From Sepioteuthis lessoniana (Eukaryota > Mollusca > Cephalopoda > Myopsida > Loliginidae), in assembly GCA_963585895.1 (NCBI GenBank), contig CAUZXS010004355.1, forward strand, positions 48,501 through 112,500: DNA of 64,000 nucleotides, given 5' to 3'. The translations under genes were made by a program, and so were the position numbers. The notes under the pieces were generated by a model. It ran no database searches, was not told where the DNA came from, and saw nothing but the letters and a program-made list of their open reading frames with translations. The first letter of the stretch is position 1; every line of letters begins with the position of its first letter. This document shows positions 10,894-21,000 of this stretch, one piece after another.

Positions 10894-11990
10894 TCAAAAC
10901 ATTGTCACTATTTTCAAAATTAATTCTATTGATTTTAGGTTTTTTGTTTTAATATGTAGGACTTCTAGGATTTGTAGCTTATTTATTTCATGTGCTATTA
11001 TAGGGGTGTTTTCAACAAGAATTTTTTGAAATTTGGATTTGGGAATAGAATGGGTTTTAAGGTATGAGGCTATAGAGCAAGTATCATTAAGGTGCATTGT
11101 AAGCCATCAAGAAAGAGTAGTAGTGATAAGACCAACATATGCATTATTTTCTTTGGAGGCACAGTCTCCCAAGGGACATTTGAACAAATATATGATGTTT
11201 GTCCTATCAAGAAGTTAAGTGTAGTGGGAAGTGTTATTAGAAATAATTAGGTTGGAGGTTTTAAATTTGTTGTGGTAAATGATAAGTCTTACTTTTTTGG
11301 TAGGATCAGTAGGGAGAACATTTTTTTGGATAAGGTTTTTTAATATATGTTCATCTGTCTTATAATTACTATGAAATTGGTTTTTGTTCCATAGGTTTAT
11401 TGATTGTTTATGGTTTAGAATATTGTCTATATAATGTCGTTCAGTTTTGTTCATGAAATGTTTAATTTCATTATCAACAATGTTGTAGGGAAACCCATTA
11501 TTGATAAGGGTTTGTTTTATATTTTAAAGTTTGTTAAGGAAGATAGTTTAAGTGGGGGATAATAGCTTAGCTCTGGAAAGAAGTGCTTTTTTTTATTGTT
11601 ATTTTATAACAGAAGGTGCATTCACTTTGGAAATTGAGGGTGCAGGGAATAATGTTAGAAGGTTTTTTATATGTGGAGGTGATAATTCGGTCAGTATTGC
11701 TTGTGTCTATTAGTACACCAAGAAATGGGATTTTATTGCTGATATTGATTTCTTGTGTGAAACTGAGAACAGAATTATTCTGAAAGGTCTCTTGTATTGT
11801 GTTAATTTCATCAGTGCTATTTGTGAAAAGGAGTATGTAATCAGTATATCTTAAACAAATGTTAGGTTTATTGATGGTATTAAAAACCTTATTTTCAAGG
11901 GCTGACTTGAAAAATTACTTAAAATGGGTCCCAAAACTGACGCCATTTTTGGATGAATATATTTCCAATGGGATCATAAAATGGTACCTC
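10894..11990 (-). pseudogene. Penelope-like RT and GIY-YIG endonuclease remnant
   Basis: Reading leftwards from about 11990, a frame opens with SVLGPILSNF, then reaches NICLRYTDYILLF. This is the RT catalytic box, where Penelope-type enzymes carry a YxDD motif. Here the second Asp is Tyr (codon TAC), so catalysis should be lost. KIPFLGVLIDTSN and TYKKPSNIIPCTLNFQSEC follow. The segment at 11454-11215 gives KKVRLIIYHNKFKTSNLII. After it, the GIY-YIG part is visible as NNAYVGLITTTLS, a stop (TGA where Arg is expected, consistent with CGA decay), and then LTMHLNDTCSIASYLKTHS and LQILEVLHIKTK. The N-terminal half of the RT is absent. The protein would have primed reverse transcription at chromosomal breaks. 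This copy is dead. Confidence 0.85.
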
Positions 11991-12032
11991 AGTAGTGCAG
12001 AGTAAAAGTATTTTTTGTAAAGTATACTCTGC

Positions 12033-12277
12033 GTTTGCACAGTTTTGTTATGTTATAAAAACCAAAAAACTTTTAAAACACTTTAAAAACACTCTTTACA
12101 CATGCGAGCAACCCTTGATGATGGCCTATGAAAGGTCTGAAAGAGCTTGGGACAATTTTGGTAAATTCATCCACCAATTCCTACCTGAAACCAAGACACT
12201 TATCAGGAAACTTGAAAGGATCTTAATAAAATTATATTGACAAAACGTGTCTATATTACTTAATCAAACATGCCCAA
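12033..12277 (+). repeat. Right inverted arm of Penelope-like element
   Basis: This arm contains CCTTGATGATGGCCTATGAA, then GACAATTTTGGTAAATTCAT and CTGAAACCAAGACACTTATC. It pairs with the left arm and is homologous to the isolated fragment at 43095-43259. The 81-aa ORF at 11995-12240 is fortuitous. Confidence 0.8.
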
Positions 12278-13059
12278 ATGAAAGACTGCTGCCTAACTAT
12301 ATATGATATATATATATATATTTTTTTTTTTTTTAAGTATTGCAGTAGTTGTTAATATTTTTACTGCTGCTGCTATTATCATTATTATTATTATTATTAT
12401 TAGTCATAGTAGTAGTAGTAAATTTCAACCATTCTGTTTATATAGGATTGGTTGTTTTGTAAAAACTATCATGGAGGTGGGGGTGATTTTACTTGAATTT
12501 TCCCAGACAACTCGAATCTTCTTTGAAGTCATGTGACCAACTATTGAATAAAGTTAAGGAGCTAAATTTGTAAAACAATGAAATTCATGAGGTTTACAAT
12601 GGAATTAGAAGTGAGGGAAAACAACTAAACAAAAGAATAGTTGCCCTTTTAAACAAAGTTAAAACTTAATGAATATAAAGGGGGTATTTTTTAGCTCACA
12701 AGTTAAATTTCAGAAGCTATGAGAAGGAAGGCAGATGAATCCAACATTGGGTCAATGGTGCGCTTCCCTTGATGCTGGGTGAAAGCACCCCACAGGTCAA
12801 TGGCCGGGATCAAATAGTTCAGTCAGGAAACTACTGCTACTCATTTATAAGGATGGTGTCTATTGATGAGATAAAAATACATCCATTGAAAGATCACCAT
12901 GACTCTGACTCAAACCATATGATCAAACTGCATTGCCCCTCACACAGATAAATAAGAGGTGTGTTTTGCTGAGATTGAAGCTCTGGCCCCAGTGTTCGAA
13001 AATCAGCTACAGAACTCACACTCAAACCCAAACAAAAATTACTTAGATGCAAAAGCATA
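12278..13059. other. No gene; TA, T and TTA simple repeats
   Basis: TA/T tracts lie at 12300-12335, and a TTA/GTA trinucleotide stretch at about 12375-12420. At 12740-12960 there is slightly more GC-rich unique-looking sequence that was not recognised. Confidence 0.5.
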
Positions 13060-13335
13060 GTACATATAGTAAAGTAAAGTTAGCAAACTTAGCCGAGGGA
13101 GACCTGAAGTCTCCCTTTTTAATAGCTACTACATCAAGGTGTAGAGGAAGGTGCTACTCCATTCCCTAGATTGCTCCACTTTACCTTTTGTCTGTACCTA
13201 ATAATATTGAGTGTTAAGCAATGTGGCATCAAGTACCATTTTTGAGTCTTTGGTATGGCACGACCTGGGATTGAACCCTGGTCTCCCGGACCATTGGCGA
13301 ACACTTTAAGCCAATGGCCAAGGCCACAGTACATA
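13060..13335 (-). mobile_element. tRNA-derived SINE (family S1), copy 1
   Basis: The minus strand has a tRNA-like head with an A-box-like TGGCCATTGGCTTAAAG region and a strong B box GGTTCAATCCC (13267-13277 on the complement). A body follows (GACTCAAAAATGGTACTTGA, TGCTTAACACTCAATATTAT). The same structure recurs at 44062-44246. A hairpin with an adjacent T/A run ends the element. The two short minus ORFs here (63 and 66 aa) are translations of the SINE. Confidence 0.8.
13096..13116. terminator. GC hairpin followed by T5 at SINE tail
   Basis: AGGGAGAC and GTCTCCCT form an 8 bp perfect stem round CTGAA, followed on the + strand by TTTTT. It lies near the 3' end of the minus-strand SINE. A T run stops Pol III, but on the + strand, so a role as terminator for the SINE itself is unproven. 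Confidence 0.35.
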
Positions 13336-14400
13336 TAGTGACACTTAACGTTAGAACTTTAAAGAGAATTGGCCAGCTACCTAAGCTGAGAACGTCTGTG
13401 GTGGAGTATATCATAGACATAGTATGCTCACAAGAACAAATACTATCATAATGAAGTAAAATAAAATATCACGATTCTGGCAAAGGATCGATATTCATCT
13501 CAGAATCTGCATGAAAAAATTATCAATGCCATCACAGGGGGTGTAGAAATGCTTCTCAGTCTTGACGCCCTAACATCACATAATAGCATCAAGAAAATAC
13601 AACCGAGAATGATGGGAGCTATGTTTAATGGTAACCCCAGCAAAACAATCATCTGCTACAGTCCTACCAATACAAGTGTTGAAACGGATTTCATCACTTT
13701 CTACAACCAGCAATCCTCCTTTGTTCGTAGCATCCCCAAACAACGTTCTTATCATAGGTAAAGATGAAAACAACAAATCTGCTTACACAACTCGTCAAAC
13801 AGAAATGAAGAACATCTAACAGAATTCTCACTTGAAAATGAACTAACATGCCTTAATACTATTTTCCAGAAAAGGAATGAAAAACTATGGACCTACACCT
13901 ACGCAAATAATAGATATTAGCAACAAATATGCGATAATACTTAGAAACAGATTTGATGCTCTTCAGGAGATATCTGAAACACTTACTCGAAATAACAAAT
14001 ATGAGAACTTCGTCAACACCCTCGTGAAAGCAGCAGCAGAGTTCATACCAACCAAACTAAAAGCCTAACAGAGTTCCTTGGAAGATATTAGCAGTTAGGA
14101 AAAAATGAAACTACATGAAAACAGCATCCCTATGTAATAAAAGGAACCCAACTAATCCCAACATTCAAAAACTTAAGTTAGCACGAAGAGAATAAATTAA
14201 CACTTGCCAAAAAGAACAAATAGAATATATTCAATAAAATTAGAAATTCAGTAGAAGATAGATAATTTTGAATTGCGTTACAGACCACAAATGAAGTGAG
14301 TAAGAGGAAGAGCACCTCGAGGGCTAAAATAAAAGCTGCCAGCCAAGACGAATAAATACAGGTAGAAAGAACATTTCAACAATCTGCTTGGAAATGGAGC
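13336..14400 (+). pseudogene. RTE-type LINE endonuclease remnant
   Basis: A run of short frames aligns in order with the two other RTE copies here. NVRTL-like and IGQLPKL-like sequence lies near 13350-13400. The frame at 13628-13819 holds the middle of the apurinic-type endonuclease (VTPAKQSSATVLPIQV; VASPNNVLIIGKDENN). 13870-14068 carries the linker seen as RDIRDKYALELRNRFEALQE in the 29 kb copy, here SNKYAIILRNRFDALQEISE. About 55 codons, including the SDH catalytic stretch, are missing between YTYANN and DISNKYA. There are many stops and frameshifts, and no RT domain. The remnant stops where repeat B1 begins. Confidence 0.8.
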
Positions 14401-14404
14401 GGAA

Positions 14405-15284
14405 AGAACTTCGTATTTTTGTTTGACGCGTTAATTAATTTGACCGTTAGGATCGACGCATATTTTCACCCAATCAGGATGACTTATCCTATTCAGCCCG
14501 GACCATTTTTTCCGGGGAGCGCCAAAATGGGGGAAAGCCCGCCAAACACTATCTCTTCCTCAGAACTCTTCAAAAAGGACAGACGTCGTACTGTTCGCTC
14601 TTCAATAGCAGTGTTACGTTACCGCTTCGGCCCCCACACGTTACATCAACTCTTCTAACCATTTCCCTTCTTGGCCGGTGATCAACTAGTGGTCCCGATA
14701 GGGGTAACACACATTTCTTGCCACTACAAGAATACAATCGAGGGAGTGGGAGGAAAGAGAACAAATGAACAATATGTTTGGGTTTACTCAAGAGCAGAAG
14801 GAGAGTTATGCAACAATTTGCATTCCTGATAGCATATATAGACTAACGCTAGCGTGGGTTACTAGCGAAAATTCTACAAAGCAACTGGAATGCCGACTCA
14901 TCTTGACTCGTCTCTCCGCTCCGGTGTCCGGTGTCCTGTGTCGACTGCCCCTGTCCGTGGTCCCGCGCCAACTGCTTGTCAGCTCCTTTGTCCAACCAAC
15001 TCTCTTCTCGCGTCCCCTTCCACTTCCTGACCCGCCGAGATTTCAAGTCCAAAACCCTTTGTCTGGTTTCACGCCAAAACAGACAAAGGAATCGTCTGCT
15101 TGGCGGGCCACCTACATAGTGTTACAGCAGCAGCATCGACACAATGAGGAAAGCCATCTAATTTATGGACCCCTTGCGTCTTTCTCTTAGACCCAGTATT
15201 CCCAGTTGAATATGAATTAAATGAATTCAATCCGCCTCACACAGGAACAACTCTAAGTCGCCTTCAACTTTGTCTAGGTCGACT
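14405..15284 (+). repeat. LTR-like family B, copy B1 (diverged)
   Basis: It shares with B5 (53754) CTTCGTATTTTxGTTTGxCGCG, TTTTCACCCAATCAGGATGA, CTTATCCTATTCAGCCCGGA, CCATCTAATTTATGGA and TTCCCAGTTGAATATGAATT. Between these lie about 450 bp not found in the other copies (roughly 14560-15050), so this copy has an insertion or belongs to a different subfamily. The ORFs of 141 and 79 aa in it have no protein similarity that I recognise. Confidence 0.6.
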
Positions 15285-15370
15285 GAATTTGTTTGTACCG
15301 CTTTGTTTTAAATGTACTTTTGTCCGCGTCGTTTCATATCATTTGCCTCCTTTGCCTTTTTTCAAATATA
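15285..15370 (+). repeat. Inverted-repeat arm 1
   Basis: GAATTTGTTTGTACCGCTTT, then TTTTAAATGTACTTTTGTCC, GCGTCGTTTC and a TTTCAAATATA end. It is the reverse complement, at an estimated 75-80 percent identity, of 16770-16856. Confidence 0.6.
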
Positions 15371-15439
15371 CTAACTTAAATTGTGGGCGACCAAATATTC
15401 ACCAAACAACATATCCCCCAACAAAATTTAATTTAGCAT

Positions 15440-15578
15440 TTAGCCAGAAGTTTTGAGGTCCAGTTGATTTAGGAAGAAGAAATAATTGATCAGGAATGGT
15501 CTGCTAAAGAAACAGAGGTCAAATGTTAAATGTACTCTCTCGTGTTGAGATGTCTGTCTGCAGCTGGAATCGGCCCGG

Positions 15579-15643
<65 letters not shown>

Positions 15644-15895
15644 CTCTCTTTCGTGTTGAAATGTCCATCAGTCTGCTGCTGGAATCGTTCCGGGTAAGAG
15701 AGAGAGAAAGAATGCGCTCTCTTCGTTAAGGCTGGTCTGTCCTGCTGCTAGCAAGTGAGGAAGAGAAGAGGTTGAGGTAGCGATACACAGCCTTTTATGT
15801 TGCCCGGGGAGGTGACCCGGGAAGAATGGCATCAGTCATTCTCACTGGACGAAATATATACATTCGAAATTCTAACGGCCAAAACAATTCCCGCA
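15440..15895 (-). repeat. LTR family A, copy A2, with embedded microsatellite
   Basis: On the minus strand it starts TGCGGGAATTGTTTTGGCCG (15895 leftwards) and carries CAACATAAAAGGCTGTG as the TATA region. After the AGCAGCAG segment it has a duplication: the block ending ACGATTCCAGCAGCAG with a CAACACGAAAGAG-like end occurs twice, and the (GA)n tract lies between the two copies. The 3' end is diverged from A1, and the boundary near 15440 is uncertain. Confidence 0.6.
15582..15640. repeat. (GA)n microsatellite
   Basis: About 59 bases of uninterrupted GA within LTR A2. A second short GA run lies at 15698-15708 in the duplicated neighbour block. Confidence 0.95.
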
Positions 15896-16769
15896 CTAAA
15901 TAATGAATTGAAAATCTTTTTTTCTGCTACAATATCTTTTAATTGTTTTTTATTTAAATTATAATTGTGGATTTAGTAAACATTAACTAAAATTCTTTTT
16001 CATCTATTTCTTTTATTGGGTTAATTCTTTTGCTATAAATTACACTATATACACATATTGATTACATGTAAAAATAAATTCATAAGAAACCAGTGTAATA
16101 TTTTATATTGAAAAGGTATGTTTGTTATTTCACTATTCTAAAAATTAGTCCCATTTTATAAATTTAATTAAAATTATGAGTGTTTTTTCTCTATTGCAAC
16201 TTAATACAAAAATGCATCTTTTAAAAACCTGATATCACAAAATTTGTAATCATTATTTTGTTAAATTTTGCAGATTCCTTCTTGGGGGGGGGCAAATTTT
16301 ACCAAAATATCCAACGGTTTTGTTAAATACTTTTTCAATCAATACTTCAATACGTACCTTGGAATTCTTTCTATTAAATAAAGAACGTACTAGCTTTTTA
16401 AAATGAAATGAAATTAGAAAATGACTCCTATTATATCCAGCATTTCATTATTAACCAAAAAAAAATAAACAAATGACAATCCAGTACATATCAATTTAAC
16501 AATAAACTCTGAAATCTCTTTTCTGTCAATAGGCAATAAATTCATGACAAAATACATGAAATGAGAAAATCCTCTTTTGATCAAATTACTTAACAATAAA
16601 AAGTTTACGAAGTTATCAAAAGGTTGATATTCCATAAAAAAAAGGGTCTTTCACGAAGCTTATTTAAAATATCCTTATTTACTAACAGTTATACAACTAT
16701 ATTTATATTAACTTTTATGAAATATTGTTGCTTTGGTGATTATTTCCCCAACCATTTAATGTTGGTTTA
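15896..16769. other. AT-rich DNA, no gene seen
   Basis: The stretch contains a G8 run near 16286. No coding pattern is credible. The 73-aa minus ORF (16414-16635) is AT-biased and unrecognised. Confidence 0.5.
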
Positions 16770-16856
16770 TATTTGAAAAGACAAATGAAGTAAAGAAGTG
16801 AAATGACGCGGAGAAAAAGAACATTTAAAACAAAGCAGTACAAACAAATTAAATTT
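16770..16856 (-). repeat. Inverted-repeat arm 2
   Basis: Pairs with 15285-15370 in opposite orientation (GACGCGGAGAAAAAGAACAT, then TTAAAACAAAGCAGTACAAA). LTR A2 lies between the arms. Confidence 0.6.
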
Positions 16857-17299
16857 ATATATCAAGATATACATGAAAAAAGAAACATTACAAATATTCT
16901 AACATAGTTTGTTGAATATTCCTTTGTGTGTGCGTGTGTGTATGTGTGTACTAACACGGATATTATGAAAAAAAAAAGACTCAATATTGAAAGTGTACTG
17001 AAGACTATAAAATGCATGTGGACTAAATATTTCATACAACATATCGATATATAGAAATATAGCAACATGCGCTAGAAGGCATGTGTCTTCTCCCATGTTG
17101 GTTGTTTGTCTCTTTCGGGGTTTAACGAAATTTCTGTGGTTATGTTCGAGGCTAGAGCAAGTCTAACCGAAAAGCCGGACAAGAAAGAAAAAGGTTGCAG
17201 AATATATGCATTTTCGTGGGGTTGACTGCTGGAAGTCAAAATGTAAGAGAGTGAGAGTGCTGTCTCTGCAAGTCACAATGGGAAGAATGAGTTCTTGAA

Positions 17300-17480
17300 A
17301 GACGAGATTATATATAGGCAATCCTTGTCATGCAGTCGGCTCCAAATGCACGGGACAAAATCAAAGTTGTAGACGTAATTGTGAGCACTAACCACGTGAC
17401 TTTCCTGACCAATAGGTTTCCGAGACTGATTAGTTTACCGACGTCCGCCATCTTTGTTTCGGGAACAAGTGGAATCACGG
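17300..17480 (-). promoter_or_regulatory. Promoter-like cluster on minus strand
   Basis: Read on the minus strand, in order: AAGATGGCGGAC (YY1-like, about 17450), CCTATTGGTCAG (inverted CCAAT, about 17405-17416), TCACGTGG (E-box, about 17394-17401) and CCTATATATAATC (TATA-like, about 17308-17320). The order and spacing suit a Pol II promoter, possibly of a mobile element, but no transcript or downstream gene can be shown. Confidence 0.3.
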
Positions 17481-17539
17481 CCATTTTAAAATACAGGAGT
17501 GTAAATCCTATATATTTGTTTTATTTATTTATTCTCTAC

Positions 17540-18325
17540 AACTTCTCCAGATGTGTCCCCCATGTCTGGTTCGTCTAACTTGGATAGTTTTCGTGATGGG
17601 CGGTAAGTGGCCGTACAGCTGCTGCTTTGTGGAGTGCTGCTTCCGACTTGTTCAATATTGCTCCCAGCATTCTTGTGTAGTTGCCGTCAGTATTTTTCTC
17701 CTTATGTTTAATTAGCGTCCATGTAGTGCATCCATACAATAGTATCGATACGATTGCTACTTGGAAAAAACTGCGTTTCATTTCATCGGTCAGGTCTGAC
17801 TTCCATATGACTGATAGTTCATGCCTTTGCTAGTCAAGTGTTTATGTCTTTCTCGGTTGATGAGACACTGCTTCCTAGGTAGGCGAACTTGTTTACTCGT
17901 TTCAGGGAATTACTGTTTAGTGTGGAGATGTCGCCTCTTTGATTAAAGCACATGTATTCCGTTTTGTGTGCGTTGACATGGAGGCCTATGCCTGCAGCTG
18001 CTCATTCCAGACTATGTAGCTGGGTTTCGGCTTGGGCGGGTGCATTTGCCAAAAGTGCTATGTCATCGGCGTAGTCCGCATCCCTAATTGTTTGTGCGGG
18101 TATCTTCTGCTTCTTTCCTTTGTCAGCTTGAAGCCGTTGTATTTCATTTTATCAACAGACGTTGTAAGCATGTAGTCTAGACAGATGATAAAGAGCTATG
18201 GGGCTAATGTGTCTCCTTGCAGCACACCTGCTACAATGTCGAAGTAGTCTGTGTCATCATCCGGGGAGCGGACTTTTGCTTTTGTGTTTCTATATAGCAT
18301 TATTATGGCTACGACGGTTTCTTTG
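17540..18325 (-). pseudogene. RTE-type LINE, C-terminal RT fragment
   Basis: Reading leftwards from 18325: a frame with IMLYRNTKAKVRSPDDDTDY, then the LQGDTLAP RT motif, followed by LFIICLDYML. After frameshifts and stops comes MKRSFFQVAIVSILLYGCTT then WTLIKHKEKN (17781-17575), which is the usual C-terminal end of RTE-clade RT. The RT active-site region (A(D)D box) is badly decayed and could not be read. It fits the continuation of the 23.5-25.26 kb fragment, but about 200 codons of RT are missing between the two. Confidence 0.8.
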
Positions 18326-19019
18326 TGTTATATTTTGACCTTCGACCCGGCCCAAAAATGCTATTCCAAGATGATGCACCGGAAGAAACTGACACATTCC
18401 AATGGCCAGTAATCGAAAGAGATTGTGTAGGCGGATTAAGGCTTATAATATGGGACAAGGTGAAGGTCCCACGGTGCCACTACAGTGATGCACCGGAAGA
18501 GAGTGACCTGTGAACTGCATGACAGTTATTTCCGCTTGATGACGATTAAACATTCGATTTCAAAGATCCAATGGGCGATCGTGTGGGCGTTGAATTATTA
18601 TTTAACTCAGTTGAGTTTGACGAGCCAGAGCAGTTGCCAGTAGAATTCCAGACAGCTAGAGACCAGATGTGGTAGGGAAAGCCACACCCGACCGAGGGGG
18701 ACCTCGGAAACCCCGATGGAGTCGACCCCAGCATCAGGAGAACAAGAAAGACACAACGTGACGGTCATAACAGTGGGGTCAAAATATGAAGTTTATGTTC
18801 GGTCTCAGCACCCTCTCACATGCAACCCTTGAACAACCCTTTCGAACCCTTGCAATAAAGTGAGAGGTAAATATAATTGTAAAGAAGTCTTCCTGCGTCT
18901 TCCTTCCTGCATCTTAATTGTTACTGCGTCGTTTATCATGCGTCTGTTATCATTGCGTCGGTATGTATCCAGTATATATATGTATATTTCTGCATGAATC
19001 AGCAGATGACAATGCAACA
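18326..19019 (+). repeat. LTR-like family C, left copy (C1)
   Basis: Starts TGTTATATTTTGACC and ends ATGCAACA. The first 443 bp are nearly identical to 23058-23500. The whole block aligns with the solo copy at 26378-26970 (minus), which has a clean target duplication, so the ends are well supported. An AATAAA-like CAATAAAGTGAGAGG lies near 18851. A 10 bp downstream sequence TTTGGTGCTTGTGCC at 19028 could be a primer-binding site (TGG complementary to tRNA CCA), but this is unproven. A stretch of about 58 bp near 18715-18775 is absent from the solo copy. A short conserved reading frame (18325-18513, 62 aa) is treated under findings. Confidence 0.75.
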
Positions 19020-20953
19020 TATATTAATTTGGTGCTTGTGCCAGCAGAGTCCTTCAAGGATTCAGAACGAACCTGGTTACCGTAAACGACAGTTTTAAGC
19101 ATCACAACACGACATCAACGAAAAGGGACAAAGAAAAATGCGGGAATTGAAAGAAGTAAAAAGAAAAAAAAAACAAGAACAAAACAGCAACAGAAAAGAG
19201 AAAAGAAAGGAAAAAAACAGGAAATGTAAGTAGATTGCTCATTCATGTAACTTCTATCTCTCTCTATCATTTAATTTGGGTATAATAGTGAAAGATTAGT
19301 TTTAATGACAAGGGCCTTTCTAGAAGCATAAAATTGGAAATAATTTTTTTTTTAAATGTGTGGTCCCTAGATAAAAATTGAAATTACTGCTATGTGTAAT
19401 ATTGTATCGAAGTGAGGGAGGAAAAAAGAAGAGAAAATAAAGATGACTAGGGGACAGTTGCTGTCCGTTTTTTGATAGACAGCTTATAGTAAACAATAAA
19501 TTTTATCAATGGGATTTTTATCGTAAATAGGTCTTTGTGAGTAAAAATTTGTAGTAACTTGTCAGTGGTCCGGACAAGTGATGATTGAAAATTAGAATTT
19601 CAGTCCAAGATCTGGAATCCCGCATATCTGTAGTTAAGACCTTTTGGTCAGGTTTTCATGTCTGGAACTTGTGGATTAGAAATTAGAATTTTAATCCGAG
19701 AAATGGAATCCTGGGAGTATCAATGGGATTGTCCAAGAATTTCGCACATTGGTGTTTGTCTGAAGAATGCGCATATACTTTTTCGATATTTTGTGAAGTT
19801 GGGAGAATCAATATTTTCGGCGCTGGTAGAATCAGGCCGGTTTTTTTTCTGTGGAAGTTTTAGATACCAATTATTGGAGACATGGGTATCGTCTCTGATT
19901 TGTCGTGGTCCGTGTGGATTGAAAATGGTCTTACCGTGGAGGCAGAGTAACTCGGAGAGGATGTTTATGTGTCTGATGAGGCAGACAGGTATTTTGTGAG
20001 TTCCCCCTGGAGTGAAGCTTTGAGATTGCTATTGGGGAAGATATTTTGAAACAGGATTTTGGATATAATTAGGAGATGCGCAGAATTTTGACGGAACCAG
20101 GTGTGGCGAAGATTCGCAGATTCGGATTTGGAAATATTTTGAATTGGGAAATGTTGGCAGAGTTTATGGAAGTTTGGGTTATTTAGAAAAAAAACGGGAT
20201 ATTTTGTGCAAAGAAAAAAAAAGAAAAAAAAAGAAAAAAAAAAAAGAAAAAAGAAGAATGCTCGTAAGCTATTGAAAAAGTTTTATTATAAATCAGGCTT
20301 AATTTAAGGTACTATAGATCGAAATTGAATAAACTGGGAAGCGAACCTATAGTTATCGTGTTAAGGTAAAGACAGAGAGGTAGTGTGACGGCAAATTGAC
20401 TAAGGTCCCAAAACGGGACTTTATTTTTGCACGTGTGAAGACGGGGCAGGTTGGCACTTGATCCCCTATAGAATAAGTCCTCGATCAGAGTTTTTTTTCT
20501 CAGGCATATAAGAACTAGCATATTACGTGAGGGATTAATTTAGGTCTAGACTGACCGCCGCTGGCAAGGGGTTCTAAATTTCACACTATCCACACACCCA
20601 CCAGGTCGCTTTCCTTCCTCCCCTAGACAATGGAAGATATGGACCTATAGGTTTAGTCGTAATAATATTATATTGTAGTAGTCGGCAACTCCGGTTTCCC
20701 GTGTGATATTTTAAAGGAATTAATAGGACAATTCTAAGCAAGATAACATAAGGCGAACAGAAGCTGAAAAGGAAGCATGAAGTAACAAACTCGTAGAAGA
20801 CAATGCAAATAACAACTTAGACCACGTGGTAACATTAAAATACATGAATCTTTTACTACAATTATATACACCTTCAAAGTGTCAAATATATAATAATTGA
20901 ACAGTCCATGAACATAAATGTCTTTCTTCTTTTCTGTTCTTTCGTTTTTCTTC

Positions 20954-21000
<47 letters not shown>

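Larger units (their letters stand above)
10533..12277 (-). mobile_element. Penelope-like retroelement with inverted flanking arms
   Basis: The unit has a minus-strand RT/GIY-YIG coding remnant between two arms of about 250 bp that are reverse complements of each other (10533-10785 and 12033-12277; shared GATAAGTGTCTTGGTTTCAG and AATTTACCAAAATTGTC). Penelope-like elements are known for partial terminal repeats in direct or inverted orientation. The arm sequence recurs alone at 43095-43259. No target duplication is clear because both ends touch TA repeats. Confidence 0.8.

Noticed and set aside
13229..13420. Short minus ORFs near 13.2 kb
   Set aside because: They lie over the S1 SINE and the start of the RTE remnant.
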